A stretch of DNA of 64,000 bases from Pseudoscleropodium purum. Taxonomy: Eukaryota > Streptophyta > Bryopsida > Hypnales > Brachytheciaceae. Location of the stretch: the NCBI GenBank assembly GCA_963969395.1, contig OZ017797.1, positions 3,410,001 to 3,474,000 of the forward strand, given 5' to 3'. Under the pieces are notes generated by a model, which had not been told where the DNA came from, made no database searches, and saw nothing but the letters and a program-made list of their open reading frames with translations. Position numbers and translations under genes: made by a program. Each line of letters opens with the position of its first letter. Position 1 is the stretch's first letter. This document shows, one piece after another, positions 53,481-64,000 of the stretch.

Positions 53481-55672
53481 AACGTGCCTCTTCAATTCTA
53501 TATTTGGGCCTTCAATGGCAACATGAAATCACTTGCCAAATTTGCCACAAATTTTTAAGAGCAATTACTTTAAGTGAACCAATCAAGTCTTTGAAGGCAT
53601 CTTTTTTAGAGTGAAAGAATTCTTTAAGGCAACCTAGGAAGTTGAAGCATTTCATACTAGAGGGGATTTGTTCTAGGAGACTCCAATGACATGCGGAGGG
53701 AGCCATTTTCATTGTCTTCTTCTTATTGGGAATATTTGAAGGAATACAAAGCCAAAGGCCCAATTCCATCAACATATTAGGTACCTTAGACTTTCAATGT
53801 TTTCTTGTCTTCCTATCAACAAAGAATATTTAGAGGAAGATGAAGTTCAAGGCCCATATCTTGTTAGTGTGTGGATACTTTACTCTTTCAGCATAAAAAA
53901 TTCACAAAATATTATTCAAGTGTTAAAAAGAAATTACGACACAATTGAGTTTGAATTTCTCCTCAAGTCACTACTAAACAACCTGATTACCAAAAAATAG
54001 AGCTTTGAGCATAGGAGATGGTAGAACCAGGAAAAGTGTCGCTTGCTGGCATCTTCGCTTGGGAACTAGGAACCCCGTAACAGTTGCTGGCATCTCAGTT
54101 GGCATGTGGAAGCGAATGTCGTCGGGACATGTTTTTGGGGGCTCCTTTTTGCCATTATTGCAAAGTAAAGCTTGGCTATGGCGTCGGGCAGTCCCTTCGC
54201 TTCGTTCTTGCGACTCCGGTAGCAAGCTCCGTTTCCGTCTCCTGAACTTTCCTTTGTTATCTTATTACTACCTGCCCATTCCTGCGTCCGCTTTTCCCTT
54301 TCACTCATTGCCTTCCCTTCCGCATCGCTTCATTACCCCGCTTGTCCGCTTGTTGCGTCAATTACACATCGGGGACGCGTTTCTTTGGAGACTGGTGCTT
54401 GTGGAAGTTGCGGCTTCATCAACAGTTCTCACTAATTAGGTAGGTAGGGGTCTTATGTCCTTTTTCTCGGTCTTGATTTTGCAGATGAGGTTGAAATTTG
54501 TGCGCCACGGGGTGTGTTTTAGATCTAGTTTGTTGTGTGCTGTGGTGGATATGGTAGAGGTTTGGGGTGGAGTGAGGTTTTGACCGAAGTGGTGGTGTAC
54601 CGCTGAGTATTGAAGCATCGCGGGGCGTTCGAGGCACGTCTGGACCTAATGGTCGAGGATCTAGGCTATTGGATGATCTCAGGAGCAGTGAGGATGGGTT
54701 GGAATTCTGGCCATAGGCTTGTGTGTGAATTGATAAGGTCTGAGGGTCTTGTAATTTGCAATAGCGACCCTTTATTAATAGAAATGAGCATCACACTTTG
54801 GAGCGAGAGTTAATTATTGAGGAAGGCTACTCAGTGCGCGCGTGGCGGTCACGTTGTCCTTAAAGCACCATCTTGAACTTGAGATTTGACGCAATTAGGA
54901 ACAGTCTAAGATTATTACATGGTTTTGAAGCGCCTCCCAAGGTTTTGTGTCCATATTTCCAATGGATCTGTCAAGAGGGACGTTAGGAGAGCCATTCGAG
55001 GTTTAGGCGTTCATGTGACCTATTCGGAATGTCACCGTTTTGAAATGCATGTCTAAGTTGTGAGTACTCTGCGCAATACTGTGCGCTGCCTTTACATGAG
55101 ATTTCTGAAACTGAAGATATCTCACACGCTTAAACTTTAGGGCTTCGAATTATTTGTGTAGCAACCTTATTATATTTTTTGATTGCAATTTGCTCGGCTT
55201 ATTACCTGAAAGAGCTCACTTTTTTTTGTCTTCAGTTGTTGGAATCCAGGTCAAAGCAACCTCTGTGCAGCGGCTTTTGTTTGGACGCGCGTCGAACACT
55301 GTCTCAGCTTCAATGAAGTTGTCTTCAAATTATTAACGGGTACCGTCTTTCCCGAGAACGAAGAGCCCGCTCCCCAGTGTCCGGTTGATAGCATACGGGT
55401 GCTTAATGCGTAGAAACGTGGGCAGAATGAGTGCAACTGGAAAGGACGAACTTCCTCCGGGTAATTTACTGCATGAGAGGAGATAGCGCAGAATGTTCAG
55501 GAAGGAAATTTATCAGCCTTGATCAAGAAGTTCCACTACTTCGTCGCAATGTGAAGCTATGGTTGCAAGAAAACGCATTTAAGACGATCTACTAGGGATA
55601 TATTTTGTTCCAGAGTGGTTGCTGAATCTTCAGACGGAACAGGAAAGGATCGATTGAAGTGTTTAAGGAGAT
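53481..55672. other. Upstream region of the CASPL5 gene with a GC-rich island
   Basis: From about 54000 to 55650 the DNA is GC-richer and probably holds the promoter and leader of the CASP-like gene. A plus-strand open frame (54005-54439, 144 codons, opening at TTG) has no recognised domain. I cannot place leader exons with confidence. Confidence 0.4.
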
Positions 55673-56949
55673 ATGGAGGCAGCTAGTCACCCTACAGTAC
55701 ATCCTGTGGGCATTGCCCCACCGGTACCAGTTGCGGGACCTCCAGCGGTTCGGATGAAGGATTTCACTGGATCACCTGGCACTCTCGGGGGTCTGGCATT
55801 GCGGTTTGCGCAATTCGGCTTCGCCCTTATTTCGCTCTGTATCATGGTTTCGATTACTGGATTCTCCTCAGTAACTGCTTTCTGGTGCGAATCTTCATGA
55901 TTTTGCTCTCTTGGCGGATGTTGTTTTCATTCACTTTTGATTGTGAAATTTTTTATGTTAGTTTTATGTTTTTCATTTTGGTACACCTTGATCTCTTCAA
56001 CCTGACTGCGCGGGTAACCCTAACTAATAATTGAGACAGAGTTTGAATGTGTGACAAAGTGTCCTTGTGTAAATGATAGTGGGGCAAGTGTGCAGGACTA
56101 TCCAGAATTCAATTTAGAGAAGGTCATGTTAAAGAGGTCCGAGTGCAAAGAATGCTGTAAAGTACACTTTGAACGGATTGTAATGTTACGACAAGAAGCT
56201 CAGCAAGACAAATATAACTCACTTGCAGAAAGAGTACATTGGCATTGTCTTTATCATATATGTAGTTTACTTGTTACCTGGGATGTCGTGGAGTCCATCA
56301 GTCCTTAACTTGCATTTTTTTTGTTGTGCAGTTTTCTTGTGGCAGCTATGGTTTTTCAATGTATCTGGAGTTTGTGTTTGGGGTTTTTGGACTCCTATGC
56401 ATTGCTGACAAAGCGAAGCCTTCGGAATCCTCTGATAGTGAGCCTCTTTGTTGTGGGTGACTGGGTAAGAACCTCTTATTTAAGCACGCTTGGTTTACAA
56501 GTCTCAAATGCCTAGGTATATAGTATGGTTTTGTTTTTTCTGTAAGGGTGCTATTAATGGTAAAGATAATAATCTGTTTCTTTTGTCTGTTGCACCTATG
56601 TATCATATATTTGGGTACCTTTTATTCAGAGGTACTTGCACGGTAGATTTTCTAGTACAAATCATAGTGCTTCGTGGGGTACACCGGTGGTCCTGGAATA
56701 ACCACCTCTTTTGTGTGAGTTTTATTCCTGACATTCTTGCGACCGTGGAAGCAGGTCACCTCAACAATGACGTTTGCCGGAGCCTGCGCTGCCGCTGGAA
56801 TCACTGTGCTGATTGATAACGATCTCAATCAGTGTGGACCCAACCACTGCAGCAGATTTGAGGCAGCTGTCGCTATGGCGTACATGAGCTGGGTTGCTAC
56901 AACTCTCTCTTTCTTCTTATCATTCTGGCTTTTGGCTACCTGCAGATAG
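55673..56949 (+). CDS. CASP-like membrane protein, CASPL5 group
   Basis: Plant-specific four-helix membrane protein of the CASP-like family (MARVEL-related fold), expected in the plasma membrane. CASPs proper scaffold the Casparian strip in roots; CASPL5 proteins have no settled role. Three exons (55673-55884, 56332-56464, 56755-56949) with GT-AG introns and consistent phases give 179 aa, a normal family length. A Pro-rich cytosolic N-terminus (about 35 residues) precedes the CASPL5 signature [17 protein letters not shown]. Helix 1 follows ([18 protein letters not shown]). Helix 2 and the conserved loop come next (FLDSYALL...[13 protein letters not shown]), then helix 3 ([17 protein letters not shown]). 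A Cys-containing outer loop (CGPNHC) leads to helix 4, ending [14 protein letters not shown]. The start is the only good ATG ahead of the signature. It converges with IFT74, with the stop codons about 700 bases apart. Confidence 0.93.
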
Positions 56950-57645
56950 TACATCCGCATATGGTACGTCTCGTCTTGTATTTTATTCGCTCAAGCTGCA
57001 ACCCTATGTCAATGACAACAAGTCGTTTACCTTGCATAACATCCCTTAGTAGAGAACTTCCCAAGGGTACATAGGTTTCATAGTTAATGTTGTCTTCAGC
57101 ATGCGTGTGCGCCAGGATGAGTGGATAGCCGTACTCCAATATTGCAAGAGAATTATAAATCATGTGTTCTCAGTCCATAGTTTCTCCTAGATATCACGTT
57201 AATATCAGGAAACGTTCCCTGGTACTCTTGGTGGCATGTGTTGCTGAGCAACTGGGAATCATCGGACTGTTCTTGCTCCTTGCATCCAGGACCCAATATA
57301 ATCCTTCGACGCGCGCATCCAATCATTAAAGCATTTCAACCGCTCATGACATAGTGCCTTGCGAATTGGGGACTACATGTTAATATTGTACTACGATTGC
57401 GGCATGAATGGCTGTGATCGTACTTGCCAGGGACTGCTTTAGCATTATTGAGAAGGGGTATGAGTAGTCTTTTACTTATGAATTACATCCGATGATATCT
57501 CTTCATTGGCAAAAGAGCCAGAGAATATCTGGCTGGAATATCAGCCTCCAATTCCCTAGAATAAAGAAATCTTTATGCAGTTATTTCCGCTTCGTTGCAT
57601 TGCTGCTTGATGTTGGCAGCTGATGTTGCTGATTCAGGACTGTTT
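56950..57645. other. Convergent intergenic spacer between CASPL5 and IFT74
   Basis: It holds the 3' untranslated regions of both genes. No further gene or repeat is recognised. Confidence 0.6.
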
Positions 57646-60600
57646 TCAGCGGGCGTTCTGTGCTTTGATTTCTGTGTTCAACTGACCAACCATGAATCGG
57701 ATGTTCTCAAGGACTGGTTTGTAATTTGTCTCCCGTTCCTTGAGGTCCACGTCTGCTTTTTGCAATAAGATTCATCGAGAGGTACATAATAAGGTCATCA
57801 ATTGCTTGCAGGGAATGGAGCTTAGTTTTGCAAGAGGCATCTTCTGTGTAGGAAATTAATTAGTTATTCAGTGTTGAGTGTATAACACAAAACTAGTTGC
57901 GAATCTTACCTTCTTGGAGCTTGATTCCAGATTGCTGGAGGTTGGAAAGCTTCTGTTTGAGTTCCTCGAGTTTTGCATGCGCTTCATTTCCATCAAGAAT
58001 CGCTTGTATCGACTTGGCTTTGGCCACTTGCTCATTGAGCTTCGCTTGCAGGAGCCTTCTGTTTTCGTCGACAATTGACTTCTGTGCTTCCAGTTCCTGT
58101 GCTATTCAAACCAGCAGCACCAGTTCCAACATCATTCATCGGAGTCTTTTAATTCTGTTCTATCACTAACATGGGTCGCATTGAACTCCTCAAATGCAAA
58201 TATTTGGTCTGCATTTTCAGCCTTGCCCCATTAGTTTCATCTAGGCTGAAAATGCAGACCAAATATTTGCATTTGGGGAATATCTCTTTCTAGGACAACT
58301 GGGGTAAAATCAATTTAAACGCTGATTGTTGAGTTCCATCATTGCTTGCTTAACTGGGTCAAACTTGACCATTCGCAAGGGAGTGAGCTATGGAGTTTCA
58401 GGCCTGAGGTTTTAGCTTACAAAAACCATTCTCGTCTCCACTTCCTGCAGTGGAAACCGTTAGGGACCCAGCGTTGGTTTAAGATGTTTTGCAGACTCCC
58501 TAGCTGGAACACTACATGAATTCTTCGATTGCTTAGTTGAGAATGCGTAGCAAATTTTTTACCCAAGAGCTCCCACTATAGTTTGGGAAACAGTAGAACA
58601 GGCACCGTGTCTGTATGAGGAATGGGACTAATTTGGTTAAAATATCTAGTTAACAAACTAAATGTACTGGTTGCAATTTTCAAGACTGATTCGTTTTGAG
58701 ATCGTGACTATGGTTTCAGGTCTCAAATTACTCCATAATTATTTTCATCTGGACATTCTATGCGGGGTGACTACACATTGGCATTCTGATACAAATTTCA
58801 AGGCCAAAGTGGAGCTTTCAAGAAACGAGATTCCTAACCGAGCACTTCGAATCCCATTGAGTCCGCAGGTCATCAAGGTTGCCAAGCTTTGCAATCTCTG
58901 CTTTCAGAGTTGCGATCTTCCCTTCGTTGTACGCCAATTCTTTCAGATTCTTTTCCTTTGCTTCCTCCAATTGGTTCAACTCTTGCTGCCGCTCTTCCAC
59001 CACTATTATCCAAGACAGTCCCTTAGAAATAGACTGATGTAAGGAACATGAAACCCGTAGCATTCATCAGAAATAGTCCATGACAACGCATTATGACATG
59101 CAATTTAAAATCCATAACTCCAAACTGGGTTTGTTCTGTATAATTTCTAGTTTCTGATGTTCTTTGAACAATCCCAGTTGTAACTCACTACTTCTATCTT
59201 CACTTTCATCTTAAGTAGTAGATTCGCCTAGGGTATGATTTTAGAGTTGGGACTGGAAGAAGTCACCTATCAAAAGCTCATCGATGTCGTTGGCAGACTG
59301 CTGAGACTTTAGGAAGTCCTCGTCTCCTTTCATACTTGCCTGGTCCTGTAAAACCCACCAAACCATCAACGTAGCATTTGTACGTCACCGTAATTCCTCT
59401 GTGGAACAGCAGAAGCCTCTTAAAGAACACGAACAAAAAATTACTTGGTTTGTCTCCTTCAATAATTGTACAATGCGTTCTTGAACAAGCCGAGCTGTTG
59501 CGAGGTGTTCATTCCGCATTGCATCAAAGTTATCTATGAAGGTCTGCATCTTTTTCTCCTTCTGTTGCATTTCAAGAAACTTTTCTGCCCTCCCACCTGC
59601 CCTCCATTATTCAGATAGAGCATGTTAAGAAAACAGAATGCCAAGTCAAGTGTTCAAGACAATTGTTTAATTTTCTCATAGGCTAATAATTAGAGGCAGG
59701 TTACAGGACATATTCTTTCTCCTTATTCTAAGCCCTTAGATCTACCAAAAAATAAAGGATATTTGGACGTTCTTGATATTAAGAATAGAACGAAACTTTA
59801 AAGTCTCCCGGCTCTGGATCATTTTCTAGTTCATAGCGTTTTTGGCCATTAGAAATTAACAGGAGCTTGAAACGGGAGGGATTAGTTAAGACCTTTGAGC
59901 TCAGACAACGATTTGTCAGCCTCAGCAATCTTTTCTTCATACTCTCTCACCTCCTCCTCCACCTGCTTAATCTTCTCCTCAGTCTTGGCTATCTCTGCAT
60001 TGTCTTGCCGTATCTGCACAGAATAGAGACGTTAAGGAAGTTCTTTAGTCCTTTAGTCTCCAAGACTAAGGTTCTTGCATTCATTATTAGGAAAATTTGA
60101 TTTTGCATTACGACGGATGTACTAAGTGACAGAAGAATAAGTTGCTTAATGTATGATTTTTTGACACATAGATGGTCAAATCATTGGAAACTGAATGGAA
60201 ATCAAGGACCAAATCTACTAACTTTCTTCTAATGTTATATCGAGGAAAGTTTTTTTTGAAGAAATCAGCATTAGAGAGACACACTGTATTGGAACACCTG
60301 AGCCAAGCATAAGTGGAAACTATGTCCTGTTCCAATGAATCAAGGTAGGGAGTCCAACCAACTTAGTTGGAACTGGCCATTAGAGATCAATTGTAGCCCA
60401 TTTGGTTGAATTACCTAATTGGAACAGGATATGATTTCTACTAGTGAAATTCGATGATGAACCTTAAGCAGCATAGCTCCTCGAGCTTCCTGTGGAGAAA
60501 GCTGTACGCTGGGAGGTTCTTCAGCCTTGAGTCTGCTTAGTTCTGCTTCAGCAATCAGCAACTGCTCTGTCAACATAACCTCTCTTTTCTTCTCCAATGG

Positions 60601-63600
60601 CGCTGATGCAAGTTCCTACAAATTAAAGCCTCCACTTCGTGAGCATGTAAAAAGTTCCTGGGGAATTTTAACCTTCATTTTCAAATACGACTAATTTCAG
60701 CTGTTGATTGGACCAACCTGCTCTAAGGATTGAGTTGCCATATTGACTTCTTGAAGCTCAGACTCCAATCTTTCCACTTCTGCAGTAAGCGTAGATGCAT
60801 CGTTCCGGAGCTCTACATACCGAGCCTTGAGTTCAGGCGCCTGTGCAACAGACACTTAAAATAAGCTCTAGTTTCACGTTATTTGTCCATTCTCTTCTGC
60901 CCTTACGCAAGAAACTCTTAGGATCATGCAATAACAACGACGGGCATAACTTCATACCTCGTCATTAACTCGTCTCTCCATTTCAGCTTCCAGAAGTTGT
61001 ATTTTCTCCTCGTCTGCTTTGTAGCTTTGTTCTTTACTGCCAAATTTCAAGCGTGCAGGGTATGTGAGATACCAAACACGGGTTTAAAAATTTGCAAGCA
61101 TACTGATCAGCACAAGAAATCACAGAAACCCCGACACTCAGGCAAACACATACAGCTAGGCATTCAACAATTAATAGTGCTTTTAATAAATAAAGCCTGA
61201 GACCAAGACACTTCCTTCATTTCTCGGGTTCTTGAGCTGGTCACGCACCGGATACGCTCGCTACTCAACCGATCAACTCTCTCCTTCTCGGCCTCGTTTT
61301 TCTCCTTGGCCAACCTTAGTTGCTCCTTGAGCTCTTCCAGTTCGACTCCTGCTGCCACCTGACCATCAGCAGGACACTTACCATTGAAGCACACCTCTTG
61401 GAAGTAAACAATGTTTTTGTGATCATTTTCCTTCCTTCTCTTTTTTATTTCCGTCACTATCATTGACTTGCTAAATACAATTGGAAGATATTCATCCATA
61501 ATACATTATAAAAGAAATTTTGGAGTATCCATGTGGAACATACTCAGATGGAGTACAAGTGTGACCTATACATAACAATAGTTACCACAAACATATAACA
61601 TTCTTGAATTAGTTCTTTAGGATTCATTTTTTATCTAGAATATGTGAGTTCAATTAGGAATATATAAAGCCCACGAACTGCAGAATGGTATTTTCAACGA
61701 AAGCAAGTTCCTAGAATATAGGGAAGGCAGGTGGCTTATGGGGGCAGGGGCAAGTGACCTTCTCCATGACCGCATTGTAGTCCCCAAGTTGTACTTTCAA
61801 CGCCATGACCTCCGCATTCAGAGTCTTTTGTCTGCAGTTTTCCACAGCACAAATTGATTACCTTTCAACATACGACACTAAAGCCTCTCTAATGACACAC
61901 TCTGAAATTGCACATTCCACTGTAAAATTTGCTCTCAAATTCTGTACGCATCTTATTCAACAAGTTTCAGTCAAGTTGCAAATACATATTAAGAGTGCAT
62001 TTAGAAGACCATTTTTATCCTTCCAAGACAGTTGCCATGAATTCCGTTGTCAATCCTCTGAACGGTACCAGTCTACCTCCCGAGTGCTCAAATGGTTAAA
62101 AGTGATTGCTTCCGAATTCTCAGGAATTGAAATGAATCAGTTTAGAAGCTTCAAGAAAGATAACAAATCACCAATGCAAAGACTTCATTTTTGAATGATA
62201 AAAATAATTTTTTGAAAGTTATGATGATTAGCGACTGTAAGCTTCCGAAATGTACTTTCTATTTTGAGATTTGGGTTAAAGTGTCTTGGAAGACTTGTTA
62301 CTTCTTCTCCAGAAGAACATTGGCAGGTTCTCGTTTCTGCAGCTTCTCAATCTCCTCGTTCATGACATCGATTTCCGCCTGGAGCTCCTGCTTCCGGATC
62401 CTGATTTTGGATAAGTAGTAAGTCTTGTCCTGCACCTGGCGACCCGGCCCTGGACACGCGGTGCGTGGAAAGAATATCAGGTGACCTTCTAGACCTCAAT
62501 GCTGTTGGAATAAGTAAAGCAGTGACGTGCAGGAGAGAGGGGGCAAAGCACCTTGGCAGCTGGACCGCGACGTCATCAGGCCTTGTTGTGTGAGCGGCCT
62601 GCTCTCCACCTTCACTTCTGAGTTCATCCCAAGCGATCCACCTACAAACACCGTGTACAGTACAGCAAGAATCCATCAATGGCAGCAACGCTCAATGAAC
62701 GTTAGTGAGCGCGCGGCTCTACCTTGAGACCAGGAACGATTTCGCACTGCAGATAACGCATGGTATGGCAGCAGTTGAGCGCGTGTACTGAGAACTGCTG
62801 TACCATGCATTGTCCATGGTGCCAGGTCGTTTCAGTGCGTTACTGTGTTTTTAGAGAAATTTGTTTCTCAGTCTTTACAAGACTCATTATAATCCACTGT
62901 TTAATTTGTGCCCATTACATGTAGGATAAGCAGCTAGAAAAAGGTGCTCATTCACGTAAATGAGCATGCTCAACACGGGTAGTAGCCCCAGTGACGTCAC
63001 AGGTGTTTCTCATGTAGCAAACTATATGTGGGAAATGGTACATGAGACGATCTCTAACCAGTACACGCTCGTGGTCCGACTTATCATAGCCAGCCTTCCT
63101 CAGGGATGAAGTTGCAGCTTCCCAGTGCAAGCACATTGACATGACCGTTCTATTGTACGGCGTGCAACATGGCTTCCAAAATTGCTCAACACTCCTGCGA
63201 CTCGCCACTACCCCAATTCATCCCACACCGTAGAACCACCATGTCAAGGTGCTAAACATTGCATGATGCATTGTGCGAAATAAACAGCCAAAAAATCGGC
63301 ATGCAATGCGTTTCAATTGTCACCAAAGTTCTCACTTAGGGATTCGATTCCCATTAAGCAAGCCAAAACAAATTTTTTTCAGAACTTTTTACGTTTGATA
63401 TCAGCAGCCCTAAAAATGTAAACTGCTTCCTGCCATTGCAATCAATCCGTAGAAATTCAGCACTCTTTCCCCTAGGATAACAACAGAAAAAAGGTCCCTG
63501 TGATGGGAAACCCTAAAGTGTCGATCCGGAGAGAAAGCAAAATCACGGTCCCACGCTCAATTCTAAATTTCAGATCATCAATACCACACGAGCCTCCCTT

Positions 63601-63970
63601 CGTTAGAAGATATGTAATTTGAGTGTCACTCGCAATGTCTTCTTCAGAATCGCTCGTGGGACCTTAAATGAACAGACTCTGAATGTACGCCAGTCACAAG
63701 AGTTAACCTCTCTCTACCACATGAGACTCTCTATCTCGTAGACGATGGGAGAGTACCCGGAGTTCCAGGTCGCATGCTGCAAATGCTGCGGGACGTCGAG
63801 GGCCGAACAGAGCCGTGAACAGAGGGAGGCCGTCCCGCGTAGCTGAAGGAGCTCATCTGCCGCACGTGCTGCCCGTGTGCGCTCCTCGCGGGCGGCGAGT
63901 CTCCTCCCTGCGAAGAAGGCGTCGACGAGCCGACTGTGGAGCTCATCGTGGACCTGCGGCTCAAATCCAT
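57646..63970 (-). CDS. IFT74: Intraflagellar transport protein 74 (IFT-B core)
   Basis: Subunit of the IFT-B train that pairs with IFT81 and carries tubulin and other cargo along the axoneme. Fourteen exons on the minus strand: 63757-63970, 62552-62641, 62302-62449, 61759-61831, 61249-61394, 60958-61036, 60718-60840, 60463-60615, 59893-60013, 59445-59596, 59267-59345, 58839-59002, 57910-58096 and 57646-57752. All phases agree and give 611 aa, close to the family's ~600. The basic, Pro/Ser/Gly-rich N-terminus has RPPSVHGSVRP and SMRPGTP. Then come the conserved GPGRQVQDKTYYL and long coiled coils (ELKEQLRLAKEKNEAEKERV; KFLEMQQKEKKMQTFIDNFD; NEAHAKLEELKQKL), and a C-terminus YKPVLENIRFMVGQ. The acceptor of exon 58096 was taken at CACAG because this alone keeps the frame. 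Weak points are the GTAACA donor after 62302 and the acceptor at 61395. In a plant this gene implies ciliated sperm. No damage is seen. Confidence 0.95.
58191..58275. repeat. Perfect 32-bp inverted repeat in IFT74 intron 12
   Basis: The left arm 58191-58222 ('caaatgcaaatatttggtct...') is the exact complement of the right arm 58244-58275, with a 21-base loop. It lies in the intron between exons 58839-59002 and 57910-58096 and would form a very stable hairpin in the pre-mRNA. It has no coding content. Confidence 0.95.
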
Positions 63971-64000
63971 GACACTTCGACTTCTCTTCGATTCTCCTCT

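Noticed and set aside
54005..54439. 144-codon plus-strand frame upstream of CASPL5
   Set aside because: It opens at TTG, has no domain, and its Ser/Leu/Pro/Arg content fits leader or chance sequence in a GC-rich stretch.
62347..62688. 113-codon minus frame spanning IFT74 exons 2 and 3
   Set aside because: It runs through an intron in a different frame. The spliced exons in the true frame match IFT74.
1..64000. tRNA, rRNA, CRISPR arrays, retrotransposon polyproteins or a bacterial-style operon
   Set aside because: None was seen. No gag/pol or transposase motifs, no cloverleaf candidates and no regularly spaced direct-repeat array were found by reading.

Overview
This is nuclear DNA from a eukaryote, almost certainly a land plant that makes swimming sperm (a moss, liverwort, lycophyte or fern grade plant). 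The genes are split by many short GT-AG introns. A plant-type fructokinase, a plant-only CASP-like membrane protein and a trihelix-type DNA-binding protein lie beside two genes for motile cilia: IFT74, and a protein whose armadillo-repeat pattern looks like radial spoke protein RSPH14. Flowering plants and conifers lack cilia and IFT genes, so a seed-free plant (or a cycad or Ginkgo) is indicated. A moss such as Sphagnum would fit the compactness and the AT-rich intergenic DNA, but the sequence alone does not settle the genus.

Layout: 149-2856 (-) pfkB fructokinase, six exons seen, first exon not found. About 2.9-9.5 kb: AT-rich intergenic DNA with a 0.4-kb-period tandem duplication. 9.5-11.7 kb (-): decayed, unrecognised gene, copy 1. 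13.2-13.7 kb: three ~220-bp tandem units just upstream of the RSPH14-like gene at 13788-17994 (+). 18-22.5 kb: AT-rich interspersed repeats. 22905-25968 (-): Myb/SANT-like (trihelix) gene with a 5'UTR exon near 26.5 kb. 26.9-28.6 kb: copy 2 of the decayed gene. 28.7-28.9 kb: a MITE. 29.2-39.5 kb: repeat blocks, some duplicated within the window. 41.6-42.5 kb: a duplicated promoter/5' end of the trihelix gene without its coding part. 43-53 kb: AT-rich DNA with a long (AT)n palindrome, further repeats and a second MITE candidate. 55673-56949 (+): CASPL5-type protein. 57646-63970 (-): complete 14-exon IFT74.

The four best gene models were rebuilt exon by exon, and every junction agrees in phase: IFT74 611 aa, RSPH14-like 438 aa, CASPL5 179 aa, trihelix 367 aa. 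The two cilium genes presumably serve the sperm flagella. The other genes are general plant functions with no evident link to them. The window shows no operon-like logic and no new multi-gene system. Its most unusual content is the local segmental duplications, which have copied promoters and gene fragments across about 30 kb, and the hairpin-forming sequences.
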